From Phycisphaerae bacterium (GTDB taxonomy: Bacteria > Planctomycetota > Phycisphaerae > SM23-33): a stretch of 6,868 nucleotides of DNA. The notes under the pieces were generated by a model. It did not search any database, was not told the DNA's origin, and worked only from the letters and a program-made list of their open reading frames with translations. The stretch lies in NCBI GenBank assembly GCA_030610965.1, contig JAUWQU010000204.1, positions 1 to 6,868 of the forward strand. Direction: 5' to 3'. This document shows positions 1-5,862 of the stretch, piece by piece. Within the stretch, counting starts at the first letter, position 1, and the number at the start of each line of letters is the position of its first letter. The translations under genes were made by a program, and so were the position numbers.

Positions 1-2
1 CG

Positions 3-464
3 ACGGAGGCCCTCGACGTTGGCACGCTGCTGGCTTGCGGGCGGGGGTTCCTCGACGCCGGGCACCTGCGCCGCTACTCGGCCGTGCTGCACCACCGCGC
101 CGTCGGCGGCAAGGCCAACGTCCTGGTCGCGTGGATAGCCGACGACGCCCAAGCCGACGTGGACGGCCCGCTTGCCGCCCAGGTCGCCGGCATCAGCCAC
201 TGCTACCTCCGCCCCACCGGCCACCGCTGGCCTTACAACATCTACACCATGATCCACGGCCGAAGCGAGGACGACTGCCGCAAGACCATCGAAACGGTCC
301 TCGCCACCACAAGCCTGATCGAATACGTCGAGCTCTGGACCACCGCCGAATACAAAAAACACCGAGTCCCCCTCTTCGGCCCGCAGGAGGCCGCCTGGGA
401 ATCGCGGCACGCCTACAAGACCACCGCGCCGCATGAAAAACCAACAGACCGCGACGGCCCTTAA
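3..464 (+). CDS. Siroheme decarboxylase subunit (AhbA/AhbB/NirDLGH family), 5'-truncated
   Basis: The open frame enters from the left edge and ends at TAA 462-464; 153 codons are visible and the N-terminal winged-helix part is mostly missing. Family hallmarks are clear: RRYSAVLHHRAVGGKAN (sheet and strand entry of the AsnC/Lrp ligand domain), then the diagnostic block SHCYLRPTGHRWPYNIYTMI followed by HG, then the C-terminal ELWTTAEYKKHRVPLFG. In this family the block CYxRPxxxxWPYNxYTMxHG marks siroheme decarboxylases, which convert siroheme to 12,18-didecarboxysiroheme in the cytoplasm. This is a step of the alternative (siroheme-dependent) heme pathway and of heme d1 synthesis. The enzymes usually work as heterodimers of two homologous subunits; I cannot tell which subunit this is, and the partner would lie outside the window. 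The coding region is very GC-rich (44 of 60 bases in 121-180). An ordinary Lrp-type regulator is unlikely given the WPYN block. Confidence 0.9.
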   Translation, partial: TEALDVGTLLACGRGFLDAGHLRRYSAVLHHRAVGGKANVLVAWIADDAQADVDGPLAAQVAGISHCYLRPTGHRWPYNIYTMIHGRSEDDCRKTIETVLATTSLIEYVELWTTAEYKKHRVPLFGPQEAAWESRHAYKTTAPHEKPTDRDGP

Positions 465-468
465 GCAG

Positions 469-496
469 TTGACCATCTCCCATTTCCCCTATTCAT
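469..496 (+). promoter_or_regulatory. Possible promoter of the caspase-like gene
   Basis: TTGACC (469-474) matches the sigma-70 -35 box at five of six positions. It is followed after 16 bases by the weak -10 candidate ATTCAT (491-496). It would start transcription very close to the Shine-Dalgarno sequence GGAGG (503-507), giving an extremely short leader, so the assignment is tentative. It lies in the 49-base gap after the siroheme decarboxylase gene; read-through from that gene is the alternative. Confidence 0.25.
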
Positions 497-513
497 CTCC
501 GCGGAGGCATGGC

Positions 514-1254
514 ATGAGCAAAAGTAGTTTCGAAGTGAACACCAGGGTAATCTTCAAGTGGGATGACGGCACACGCCGCCGAGGAAGGGTCACGTGCAAG
601 CTCCACGGATCGCGTCGGGTGGTTACCGATAGTGGCCGGTATCTCAAAGTCCCAGTGGGCAAACTGAAACTGTCACCAGACCGTGTTCTCATTCTCGAGG
701 GACGGTTAGACCGAAACCTGAAGTCTGGCCGCACATACGGCCCCATGATGCAGCAGTGGCTTTCGGCATATGGGGTGGAAGCCCTTTACGAACGAGTACA
801 CACAAAGGCTGACCTGAATCACTTTCTGCGGAAGGAAGGAAAGAACGTAGCCACTCGCTTCGTCCACATCATGTCGCATGGCTCAATGTCGGCCGGCAAG
901 CGATCAGCACAAATCGAGCTCACATTCGACGACATCAATCTCGCGGAACACGCAAGCGTGTTCAAGGGTCTATCCGGAAAGGTGATCATATTCTCTTGCT
1001 GTGATATCGGTGCCGACGAGCAAGCAATGATCGAAGTCAAGAAAGCGAGTGGGGCAAGAGCAGTCATTGGATACAGGAAGGAAGTGGAAGACGCATATAC
1101 CAACCTCGCTGAGGTGATGATATACGATAGGCTGCTGAGAATGACCGCTGCTTCTCCTGCGAATGTCGTAGCTCAAATAGGACGCCTGCTGCATGACATG
1201 GGCGTTCGTACTCAAAACTGCAGAGCGAAGAAGCCTTTACTGGTATGCATATAG
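514..1254 (+). CDS. Small-barrel + caspase/CHAT-like cysteine peptidase-fold protein (DUF6642-like)
   Basis: 246 aa, no signal peptide or membrane segment, so probably cytoplasmic. The start at 514 is chosen because GGAGG (503-507) sits 6 bases upstream; an in-frame ATG at 433 would overlap the preceding gene and lacks such a site. Residues about 6-53 look like a small SH3/Tudor-type beta-barrel (short alternating strands, DDGTRRRGRV, then RRVVTDSGRYLKVPVGKLK). Residues about 57-210 resemble a caspase/CHAT-like alpha/beta fold: strand VLILEGRLD, helix, strand RFVHIMSHG with His122, strand KVIIFSCCDIG with Cys162 (or Cys163), then GARAVIGYRKEV. The His-strand...Cys-strand spacing is that of clan CD peptidases. 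The order LEGxxD...SHG...SC...GARAVxGY recalls Pfam DUF6642, whose function I do not know. Substrate and role are unknown; proteolytic defence or regulated cleavage is inference only. Five of its 60-base lines that I counted average about 53% GC, against 65-73% in flanking genes. This suggests horizontal acquisition. Confidence 0.75.
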   Translation: MSKSSFEVNTRVIFKWDDGTRRRGRVTCKLHGSRRVVTDSGRYLKVPVGKLKLSPDRVLILEGRLDRNLKSGRTYGPMMQQWLSAYGVEALYERVHTKADLNHFLRKEGKNVATRFVHIMSHGSMSAGKRSAQIELTFDDINLAEHASVFKGLSGKVIIFSCCDIGADEQAMIEVKKASGARAVIGYRKEVEDAYTNLAEVMIYDRLLRMTAASPANVVAQIGRLLHDMGVRTQNCRAKKPLLVCI

Positions 1255-1300
1255 GCCAGATGGAGTCGCATGAAGACGGGAGGTCGCTGGCGCAATAAAC

Positions 1301-1345
1301 AACGCCCGGGCCTCGGTGTTTGTCGCCGGGGCTCGGGCGTTCTTT
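1301..1345 (+). terminator. Rho-independent terminator after the caspase-like gene
   Basis: Left arm AACGCCCGGGCCTCGG (1301-1316) and right arm CCGGGGCTCGGGCGTT (1326-1341) can form a 16-bp stem with a 9-base loop, followed by a T-rich tail (TTCTTT, 1340-1345). As plus-strand RNA all 16 positions pair, two of them as G-U wobbles. As minus-strand RNA those two become C-A mismatches, although that side also has a T-rich tail (TTGTTTATTG). It lies between two convergent genes and may act on both, with better structure for the rightward transcript. Confidence 0.85.
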
Positions 1346-1397
1346 GGCGGCCCGCACTTGTGACGTTCGCGGCCGGTGAATATGCGATTGTGCGCTG

Positions 1398-2399
1398 CTA
1401 CGGCATGTCGGCGCGGGGGAGTCTCATAGTGATGATTCGCGGGGCCGTCTCGCCTTCCATGGCGGCCAGCGCGTCCATTTGTCCGGCCAGCCAGGCCGTT
1501 CGCCCTATCTCCGCGCCGTGGCCGGCATGTTCGAGTTGGATATACTTCTTCGGCGTCTCCGCGGCATCGAAGACGGCCTCGGCCTGGTCGACGGGCACGA
1601 GCATGTCCCACCTGCCCTGCACGACCATCAAGGGGCATTGCAACTTCTGGGCCGCGGCCAGTGCGGACGCATCGGCCGGGTCGAAGTCGGCCAACTCGCC
1701 GGCGCGGTCGACCGCCTTGTCGAACCTCGTCCTTGGCAGCAGGAAGAGCATTTTTCGGAAGACTTCCACCGCGGCTATTGGCGGCGCGATGGCGATCACT
1801 CCCTTGCACCGCGGGTCGATGGCGGCGTACTGGATGGCCACGCCGGCGCCCATGGACGAGCCGCACACGTATATGCGTTCGTGGATGGGTTCGGTCTCCA
1901 ACAACTCGTCCATGACGGCCTTGCCGTCCTGCTTCTCGCGTACCCCCCAGGTGGTGTACGCCCCGGAACTGTAGCCGTGCCCGCGAAGGTCCATTAGGAC
2001 AACGTCCCAGCCGCGGTCGGCAAGCCGCTCGCCAAGGCCCAGGAACCACGCCTTGCCCGCCATGAGCGGGTGAAGCAGCACGACCGTGCCGCGGGTGAGC
2101 TTGCTCTCGAAGAGTCCGCCGTCGCGCCCGGCCTGGCGGTCGCTGAGCCGGCTGCGGATGACCCACGCGTCTATCTCCACGCCGTCGGCGACCGTCACGC
2201 GGCGATGGCTGCTGATCCGCCCCCTCGCCAGCAGGAACTTGCTCGTGCCGGCGAAGAACTCCATCGTCGGCCCGGGCCATCGGGTGGGCTCGACGAGCAT
2301 CTTCGCCTCTTGCTCCGGCGGCGCGCTGCACCCGACCAACATCCCGGCCGCCAGCAGCACCACGCTAATCGCGGAAATCCATTTCATAATATGTTCCAT
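1398..2399 (-). CDS. Alpha/beta-hydrolase lipoprotein (serine esterase/lysophospholipase-like)
   Basis: 333 aa. The start at 2399 is preferred over the upstream ATG at 2444 because GGGAGAG (2412-2406) lies 6 bases ahead of it and it puts the signal peptide at the N-terminus (MEHIMKW, hydrophobic stretch, lipobox LVGC with lipidated Cys24). The protein should therefore be exported and membrane-anchored. Alpha/beta-hydrolase core: VVLLHPLMAG (oxyanion region, about 106-115), VVLMDLRGHGYSSG (about 133-146), nucleophile elbow GSSMG with Ser182, acid region GRWDMLVP with Asp265, and AGHG with His294. The triad is thus complete. It resembles the FrsA/YqiA/monoacylglycerol-lipase-like group (Hydrolase_4-type); the substrate cannot be read from the sequence. 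It ends at TAG 1398-1400, converging on the terminator at 1301-1345, and is transcribed divergently from the PilZ gene. Confidence 0.88.
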   Translation of the reverse strand: MEHIMKWISAISVVLLAAGMLVGCSAPPEQEAKMLVEPTRWPGPTMEFFAGTSKFLLARGRISSHRRVTVADGVEIDAWVIRSRLSDRQAGRDGGLFESKLTRGTVVLLHPLMAGKAWFLGLGERLADRGWDVVLMDLRGHGYSSGAYTTWGVREKQDGKAVMDELLETEPIHERIYVCGSSMGAGVAIQYAAIDPRCKGVIAIAPPIAAVEVFRKMLFLLPRTRFDKAVDRAGELADFDPADASALAAAQKLQCPLMVVQGRWDMLVPVDQAEAVFDAAETPKKYIQLEHAGHGAEIGRTAWLAGQMDALAAMEGETAPRIITMRLPRADMP

Positions 2400-2553
2400 T
2401 GCTCGCTCTCCCAGCCGAACCGCTTCCGCCCGCACGGCGACCATCCATGAGAAGCCGACAGCGGGCTTGGATTTCGTATCGGCAAATCGGTTCGATTGTC
2501 GCCAGCGAAAAAGGGCAAAGGGCTCTTGCTCCAGGCCGGGCTTCGCCGATGGA

Positions 2554-2559
2554 TATAAT
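2554..2559 (+). promoter_or_regulatory. Perfect -10 box upstream of the PilZ-like gene
   Basis: TATAAT stands in the 243-base divergent gap between the lipoprotein gene and the PilZ-like gene, 83 bases before the latter's ATG. No good -35 lies at 16-18 bases; TTGCTC (2526-2531) is 22 bases away, too far for standard sigma-70 spacing. The rest of the gap (2400-2642) shows only the two Shine-Dalgarno sites; I found no clear promoter for the leftward gene. Confidence 0.4.
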
Positions 2560-2642
2560 CATGAGTCGCCCGTGTCTGTGGGCCCTCATGTCGGCGCGCA
2601 TGGCTGGGCATTGCGGCGGCGAGCCATTTCGGAGAGCTGCTC

Positions 2643-3035
2643 ATGGCAGAGAGGTCATTCGAGCGGCCGGGCAACCGGATAGAGGCCGTCATCGAGCTTG
2701 ACGGCAAGCACTACACGTGCGAGGTGGTCCAGTTGAGCTTCAACGGCGCGCTGCTGCGGACGGACGCCCCCGCCGGTCGCGGCGACGCTGTGGAACTGAA
2801 CCTCGACCTGATCGGCGGCAACGAGGACCTGTGGGTTCACCTCGGCGGGCAGGTGACAGCCCTCCAGGAGCGGCAGGTGGGCATCGAGTTCTGGGAGATG
2901 GACCTCGACAGCCTCGGCGCCCTGAGGCGGATCATCTCCGCCTGCGGAGCCGAAACCGACGCGGTCGCCGACGAGCGCCGATCCTTCACCAACCGCCGCA
3001 GCCGACACAGCCGCGACGGCAGGCGTGAGTACTGA
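2643..3035 (+). CDS. PilZ-like domain protein with degenerate c-di-GMP motif
   Basis: 130 aa, cytoplasmic. GGAG (2631-2634) lies 8 bases ahead of the ATG. The pattern is that of a stand-alone PilZ domain: N-terminal RSFER (R4xxxR8), strand RIEAVIEL, then VVQLSFNGALLRTDAPAGRGD, a second pair of strands, and RQVGIEFWEMD leading to a final helix LGALRRII (to about residue 99). PilZ proteins bind cyclic di-GMP through RxxxR and [D/N]xSxxG. Here the second motif reads Q30-L-S32-F-N-G35, so the Asp/Asn is replaced by Gln and ligand binding is uncertain. The last 30 residues (VADERRSFTNRRSRHSRDGRREY) are charged, look unstructured and overlap an antisense small gene. Known roles of the family are control of motility, secretion or exopolysaccharide; none can be assigned here. 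Confidence 0.75.
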   Translation: MAERSFERPGNRIEAVIELDGKHYTCEVVQLSFNGALLRTDAPAGRGDAVELNLDLIGGNEDLWVHLGGQVTALQERQVGIEFWEMDLDSLGALRRIISACGAETDAVADERRSFTNRRSRHSRDGRREY

Positions 3036-3156
3036 TTCCCAGCCCGATGACGGCCAGTGCGATTAGCAGCCGGCGAAGCCAGCGGCGTTTCTTAGGGGCC
3101 TCGCCCGGCGACTGCGTCGATGCGGACCCTGCCGGCTTATCTTCATTATTCCCCAT
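2986..3156 (-). CDS. Small single-pass membrane protein with C-terminal CxxxCxxC
   Basis: 56 aa, too short for routine ORF lists. Translation from ATG 3156 gives a polar N-terminus (MGNNEDKPAGSAS...), a basic patch KKRRWLRR (22-29), a hydrophobic helix LLIALAVIGLG (30-40) and a tail with Cys46, Cys50 and Cys53 (ACRRGCVGCGGW). By the positive-inside rule the cysteines would face the periplasm. Support for coding: AAAGG lies 9 bases ahead of the ATG, a perfect TATAAT stands 20 bases upstream on the same strand, and the Lys/Arg-then-hydrophobic layout is that of a real membrane anchor. It overlaps the last 50 bases of the PilZ-like gene in antisense and is divergent from the large esterase gene. 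I do not recognise the family. It is not a clear lipoprotein (THAC is no lipobox). Confidence 0.5.
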   Translation of the reverse strand: MGNNEDKPAGSASTQSPGEAPKKRRWLRRLLIALAVIGLGISTHACRRGCVGCGGW

Positions 3157-3176
3157 GGTTTCGACCTTTCTGACGC

Positions 3177-3182
3177 ATTATA
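3177..3182 (-). promoter_or_regulatory. -10 box for the small membrane-protein gene
   Basis: Read on the minus strand this is a perfect TATAAT, with a predicted transcript start about 14 bases before the ATG at 3156 and the Shine-Dalgarno AAAGG between them. A matching -35 was not found at 16-19 bases. The same AT-rich spot on the plus strand (TATAGG, 3179-3184) is a weaker -10 candidate for the esterase gene, so it could serve both directions. Confidence 0.4.
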
Positions 3183-3288
3183 GGTGGGCAGGCCGCATGA
3201 TGCCTTGCGAATAGGAAGGAACCGGCAATCGCAAGCCAAGAGGACAGCCGGTATGATTCAACATATCGTTAACCTCCGGGAGCTTTCG

Positions 3289-5331
3289 ATGGGAAAGAAC
3301 TTAAGTGCATGCCTTGTGCTGGTGATGTCGGTCTCGGCGATTGCCATGGGCGGGCAGGACTTGCCGGTGCTGGCCGATACGATCGACGGCGTCCGGCCGC
3401 GGGACATGATGAATCGGTACCTGCTGGGGCAAATCGAGCAGGCTTGGCAGCGCTGGCAGGCGGACTACGAGAACCGAAAGACGCCCGAGCAGATCGCGGC
3501 TTATCAGAAACGTTTACGGGAGAAGTTCCTGGAGGCAATCGGCCCTTTCCCCGAGCCAACGCCTCTCAATGCCAAGGTCACCGGAGTCATCACCCGCAAG
3601 GGCTACCGCGTCGAGAAGGTGATCTTCGAGAGCATGCCGGGATTCTACGTCACGGCCGCTCTCTTCCTGCCGGACCGCGAGCAGCACAAGCCGCCCCACC
3701 CCGGCGTGCTCGTGCCGTGCGGCCACTCGCACAATGGCAAGGCCCACGGCACATATCAGACAATGGGTGCGCTGCTGGCGGTGCATGGCATGGCGGCACT
3801 CGTGTTCGCCCCGATCGACCAAGCCGAGCGAATCCAGCTTCTCGACAAGGCCGGCCGGGAGATGATGTGGGGCACCCGCGGGCACACGATGGCCGGAATA
3901 GGCGCGATGCTCGTGGGGCGCAACACCGCCTGGTACGAGATCTGGGACGGCATGCGGGCATTGGACTATCTCCAGTCGCGGCCGGAGGTCGACAGCGACC
4001 GCATAGGATGCACGGGCAACAGCGGCGGCGGCACGCAGACTTCGTATCTGATGGCACTGGATGAGCGGATCAAGGCGGCCGCGCCGAGCTGCTTTCTCAA
4101 CCGTCAGGGCAGGCAGATCGACAATGCCCCCGGCGACGCCGAGCAGAACATCTTCGGTCAGTTGGCGTTCGGAATGGACCACGCCGACTACATCATGATG
4201 CGGGCGCCCCGGCCGGTGCTGATCCTGGCGGCGACGCACGACTTTTTCGATATCCGGGCCACGTGGGTGAGCTTCCGCTACGCCAAACGCCTGTATTCGC
4301 GGATGGGATTCGCCGGGCACGTGGACCTGCTGGAGAGCGACGCGAAGCACAACTATGACAAGCTCCATCGGGAAGGAGCCATCCGGTGGATGTCGCGCTG
4401 GCTGCTGAAGCAGGATAAAGACATCCACGAGCCGCGGATCCAAACCATCAGCGACAATGAACTCCGCTGCACGCCTCGCGGCCAGGTCATGCTGATGCCC
4501 GGCGCCAGGTCGGTCTACGACCTGACGGGCGAACGGGAAACGCGGCTCGCAGAGCGTCGCAAGAAGCTCTGGGCCCGCGCGCCGGCGGCGGAATTGCGCG
4601 ACCGCATCCGCCGGGGCGCCGGTATCCGCAAACTCGCGGAATTGCCTGAGCCGAAGGTCCGGCCGGTCTCCGAGGTGAAACATAACGGCTGGGCAGTCGA
4701 AAAACTCGTCATCATGCCCGAGCCGGGCATCTTCCTGCCCGCTTTGCGGTTCGCCCCGGCCCAGCCGTCCACCGGGCCGGCGGTGTTGTACCTCCACGAA
4801 ACCGACCTCGCCGCCGACGCCGCAGCCGGCGGGCCCATCGAGCGGCTGCTCAAGGCCGGCAAGACCGTGCTGGCGGTCAGCCTGCGGGGCACGGGCCAAA
4901 CGCAACAGACCGCACAAGGCAAGTTCGGCAGCGACCTCGGCCGGGATTGGGCGGATGTGTTCAAGGCATATCTGCTGGGCCGATCGTACGTCGGCATGCG
5001 CGCGGAGGATGTACTGGTCTGCGCGCGCTACGCCGCCGGGACAGCCGGCAGCGGAAAGGTGGAATTGGTCGCAGTGGGCAACGTCGGCGTGCCGGCCTTG
5101 CACGCGGCGGCGCTGGAGCCGCGGTTATTCGCCTCGGTAAGACTGTCGCGGACACTGGCGTCATGGTCGAGCGTCGCCCGCGCCCGACAGACACACAACC
5201 AGTTGGTCAATGCCGTCCACGGGGCCCTGGAGACGTACGATCTGCCGGACCTGGCGGGAATGCTGAGCGGGAAACTCACGTTGGATCAGCCGGTCGATCC
5301 ACTGGCCCGACCGATCCAGGCGGATCGGTAG
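3289..5331 (+). CDS. Exported acetylxylan-esterase-like protein, tandem alpha/beta-hydrolase
   Basis: 680 aa. The start at 3289 has GGGAG (3278-3282) 6 bases upstream and opens a Sec signal peptide (MGKNLSACLVLVMSVSAIA, cleavage after Ala19); upstream in-frame ATGs at 3184 and 3253 would bury it. After a helical lead-in (about 35-85), the catalytic domain (about 95-375) shows VLVPCGHSHNGK (oxyanion region, His146), a conserved MWGTRGHTMAG stretch, nucleophile elbow CTGNSGGGTQ with Ser245, THDFFD with Asp318 as likely acid, and DAKHNYD with His354. The type matches the AXE1/acetylxylan-esterase-like and glucuronoyl-esterase-like proteins common in planctomycetes; removal of ester groups from plant or algal polysaccharide in the periplasm is inferred. 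Residues about 455-680 repeat the hydrolase plan (GPAVLYLHET, VLAVSLRGTGQT, VELVAVGNVGVPALHAAAL). However, the elbow reads G-N-Val599-G, so this second domain should be catalytically dead. Confidence 0.85.
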   Translation: MGKNLSACLVLVMSVSAIAMGGQDLPVLADTIDGVRPRDMMNRYLLGQIEQAWQRWQADYENRKTPEQIAAYQKRLREKFLEAIGPFPEPTPLNAKVTGVITRKGYRVEKVIFESMPGFYVTAALFLPDREQHKPPHPGVLVPCGHSHNGKAHGTYQTMGALLAVHGMAALVFAPIDQAERIQLLDKAGREMMWGTRGHTMAGIGAMLVGRNTAWYEIWDGMRALDYLQSRPEVDSDRIGCTGNSGGGTQTSYLMALDERIKAAAPSCFLNRQGRQIDNAPGDAEQNIFGQLAFGMDHADYIMMRAPRPVLILAATHDFFDIRATWVSFRYAKRLYSRMGFAGHVDLLESDAKHNYDKLHREGAIRWMSRWLLKQDKDIHEPRIQTISDNELRCTPRGQVMLMPGARSVYDLTGERETRLAERRKKLWARAPAAELRDRIRRGAGIRKLAELPEPKVRPVSEVKHNGWAVEKLVIMPEPGIFLPALRFAPAQPSTGPAVLYLHETDLAADAAAGGPIERLLKAGKTVLAVSLRGTGQTQQTAQGKFGSDLGRDWADVFKAYLLGRSYVGMRAEDVLVCARYAAGTAGSGKVELVAVGNVGVPALHAAALEPRLFASVRLSRTLASWSSVARARQTHNQLVNAVHGALETYDLPDLAGMLSGKLTLDQPVDPLARPIQADR

Positions 5332-5338
5332 TCCACTG

Positions 5339-5470
5339 AGCATCGGCAAACTTCAGGATTACCTCAAAGCCCGGCCCGGCCGGGGATGGACGGTGCATCG
5401 CAAACTCAAGTGCCCGGGCCCGCCGTTAGAGCACTTCACGTTTCAGGTGTCGTATGCAGGCGTCGGGTAG
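5339..5470 (+). pseudogene. Start-less coding-looking frame, probable gene remnant
   Basis: Plus frame 2 translates to 43 residues beginning SIGKLQDYLKARPGRGWTV and continuing HRKLKCPGPPLEHFTFQVSY to a TAG at 5468-5470. It has a protein-like composition, and third codon positions are much richer in G/C than second positions (about 32 versus 22 of 43), as in genuine genes of this DNA. The frame is open back to a TGA near 5263 but offers no ATG, GTG or TTG start before it; only CTG 5336 or an internal GTG 5393 is possible. It follows the esterase stop by 7 bases in another frame. I read it as the 3' end of a decayed or rearranged gene; a CTG-started short peptide or chance is possible. I do not recognise the family. 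Confidence 0.3.
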
Positions 5471-5807
5471 GACGAGGTCGGCAAGGAAGGCGAAGCAGGC
5501 AATGCCTTGGCATTGCCGATGCAGCATGACGCAGACCGGCCGAAGCCGCTGCCAGCGCCAAGGCCAACCACCAGACAAACGTGCCCGCCGGCAGGTATCG
5601 GAAGATCGGGCGGGCGCCCCAGAACAACAGGCCTTCGTATCGCCATCCCCACCGTTGACAGTGCCATATCTGGCTGCACAATGACACAGCCGTCTGCACG
5701 GCCGCCACTCCAATAGCAACAGCCAGCCACCCGCAAAGTGCCGGGAGCCACCCCGCCCAGGTTCGCCCCTGTCCGCTATTGTCACCATGGCCTGTCAGGA
5801 ATGACAA
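5436..5807 (-). CDS. Putative small two-helix membrane protein, possibly frameshifted
   Basis: 123 aa from a TTG start at 5807 with GGAAGG just upstream; no in-frame ATG is available near the N-terminus. Two hydrophobic helices are visible: residues about 20-43 (WLPALCGWLAVAIGVAAVQT and on) and about 73-92 (LPAGTFVWWLALALAAASAG), joined by an aromatic loop (IWHCQRWGWRYEGLLFWGAR). After about residue 93 the chain becomes Arg/Pro-rich (RLPCRPRPTRRLHTT), which looks out of frame. A neighbouring minus frame offers a more protein-like end, QGIACFAFLADLVLPDACIR, stopping at 5426. A frameshift or sequencing error near 5530 would join the two. It lies 55 bases after the 5863-6744 gene on the same strand, so co-transcription is possible. 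The family is not recognised; the plus-strand frames across this stretch look non-coding apart from the remnant at 5339-5470. Confidence 0.45.
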   Translation of the reverse strand: MSFLTGHGDNSGQGRTWAGWLPALCGWLAVAIGVAAVQTAVSLCSQIWHCQRWGWRYEGLLFWGARPIFRYLPAGTFVWWLALALAAASAGLRHAASAMPRHCLLRLPCRPRPTRRLHTTPET

Positions 5808-5862
5808 CCGCCCTTCCGGGAAGCAGCGCGTTCTGAGCCCGATCCACGGCGGCTTTAGCGTT

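Noticed and set aside
433..513. Longer N-terminus for the caspase-like gene from ATG 433
   Set aside because: It would overlap the siroheme decarboxylase gene, lacks a good ribosome site, and the added residues are not domain-like; ATG 514 has GGAGG at proper spacing.
1237..2331. 364-codon minus-strand frame overlapping the lipoprotein hydrolase
   Set aside because: Arg/Gly/Pro-rich shadow of the true hydrolase frame without motifs.
2399..2701. Plus-strand frame across the divergent gap into the PilZ-like gene
   Set aside because: Arg-rich composition, no ribosome site or domain, and out of frame with the PilZ domain.
3001..3035. CxxxCxxC in the small peptide as a radical SAM signature
   Set aside because: The spacing matches by chance at the end of a 56-residue membrane peptide; no TIM-barrel domain is present.
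3514..5103. 529-codon open frame on the minus strand opposite the large esterase
   Set aside because: It is antisense to a convincing exported hydrolase, has no recognisable motifs and low-complexity His/Arg/Ala-rich composition; long shadow frames are expected in GC-rich coding DNA.
5408..5436. Inverted repeat AAGTGC...GCACTT as terminator between convergent genes
   Set aside because: Only a 6-bp stem with a 17-base loop and no T-run on either strand, and it lies inside the coding-like remnant.
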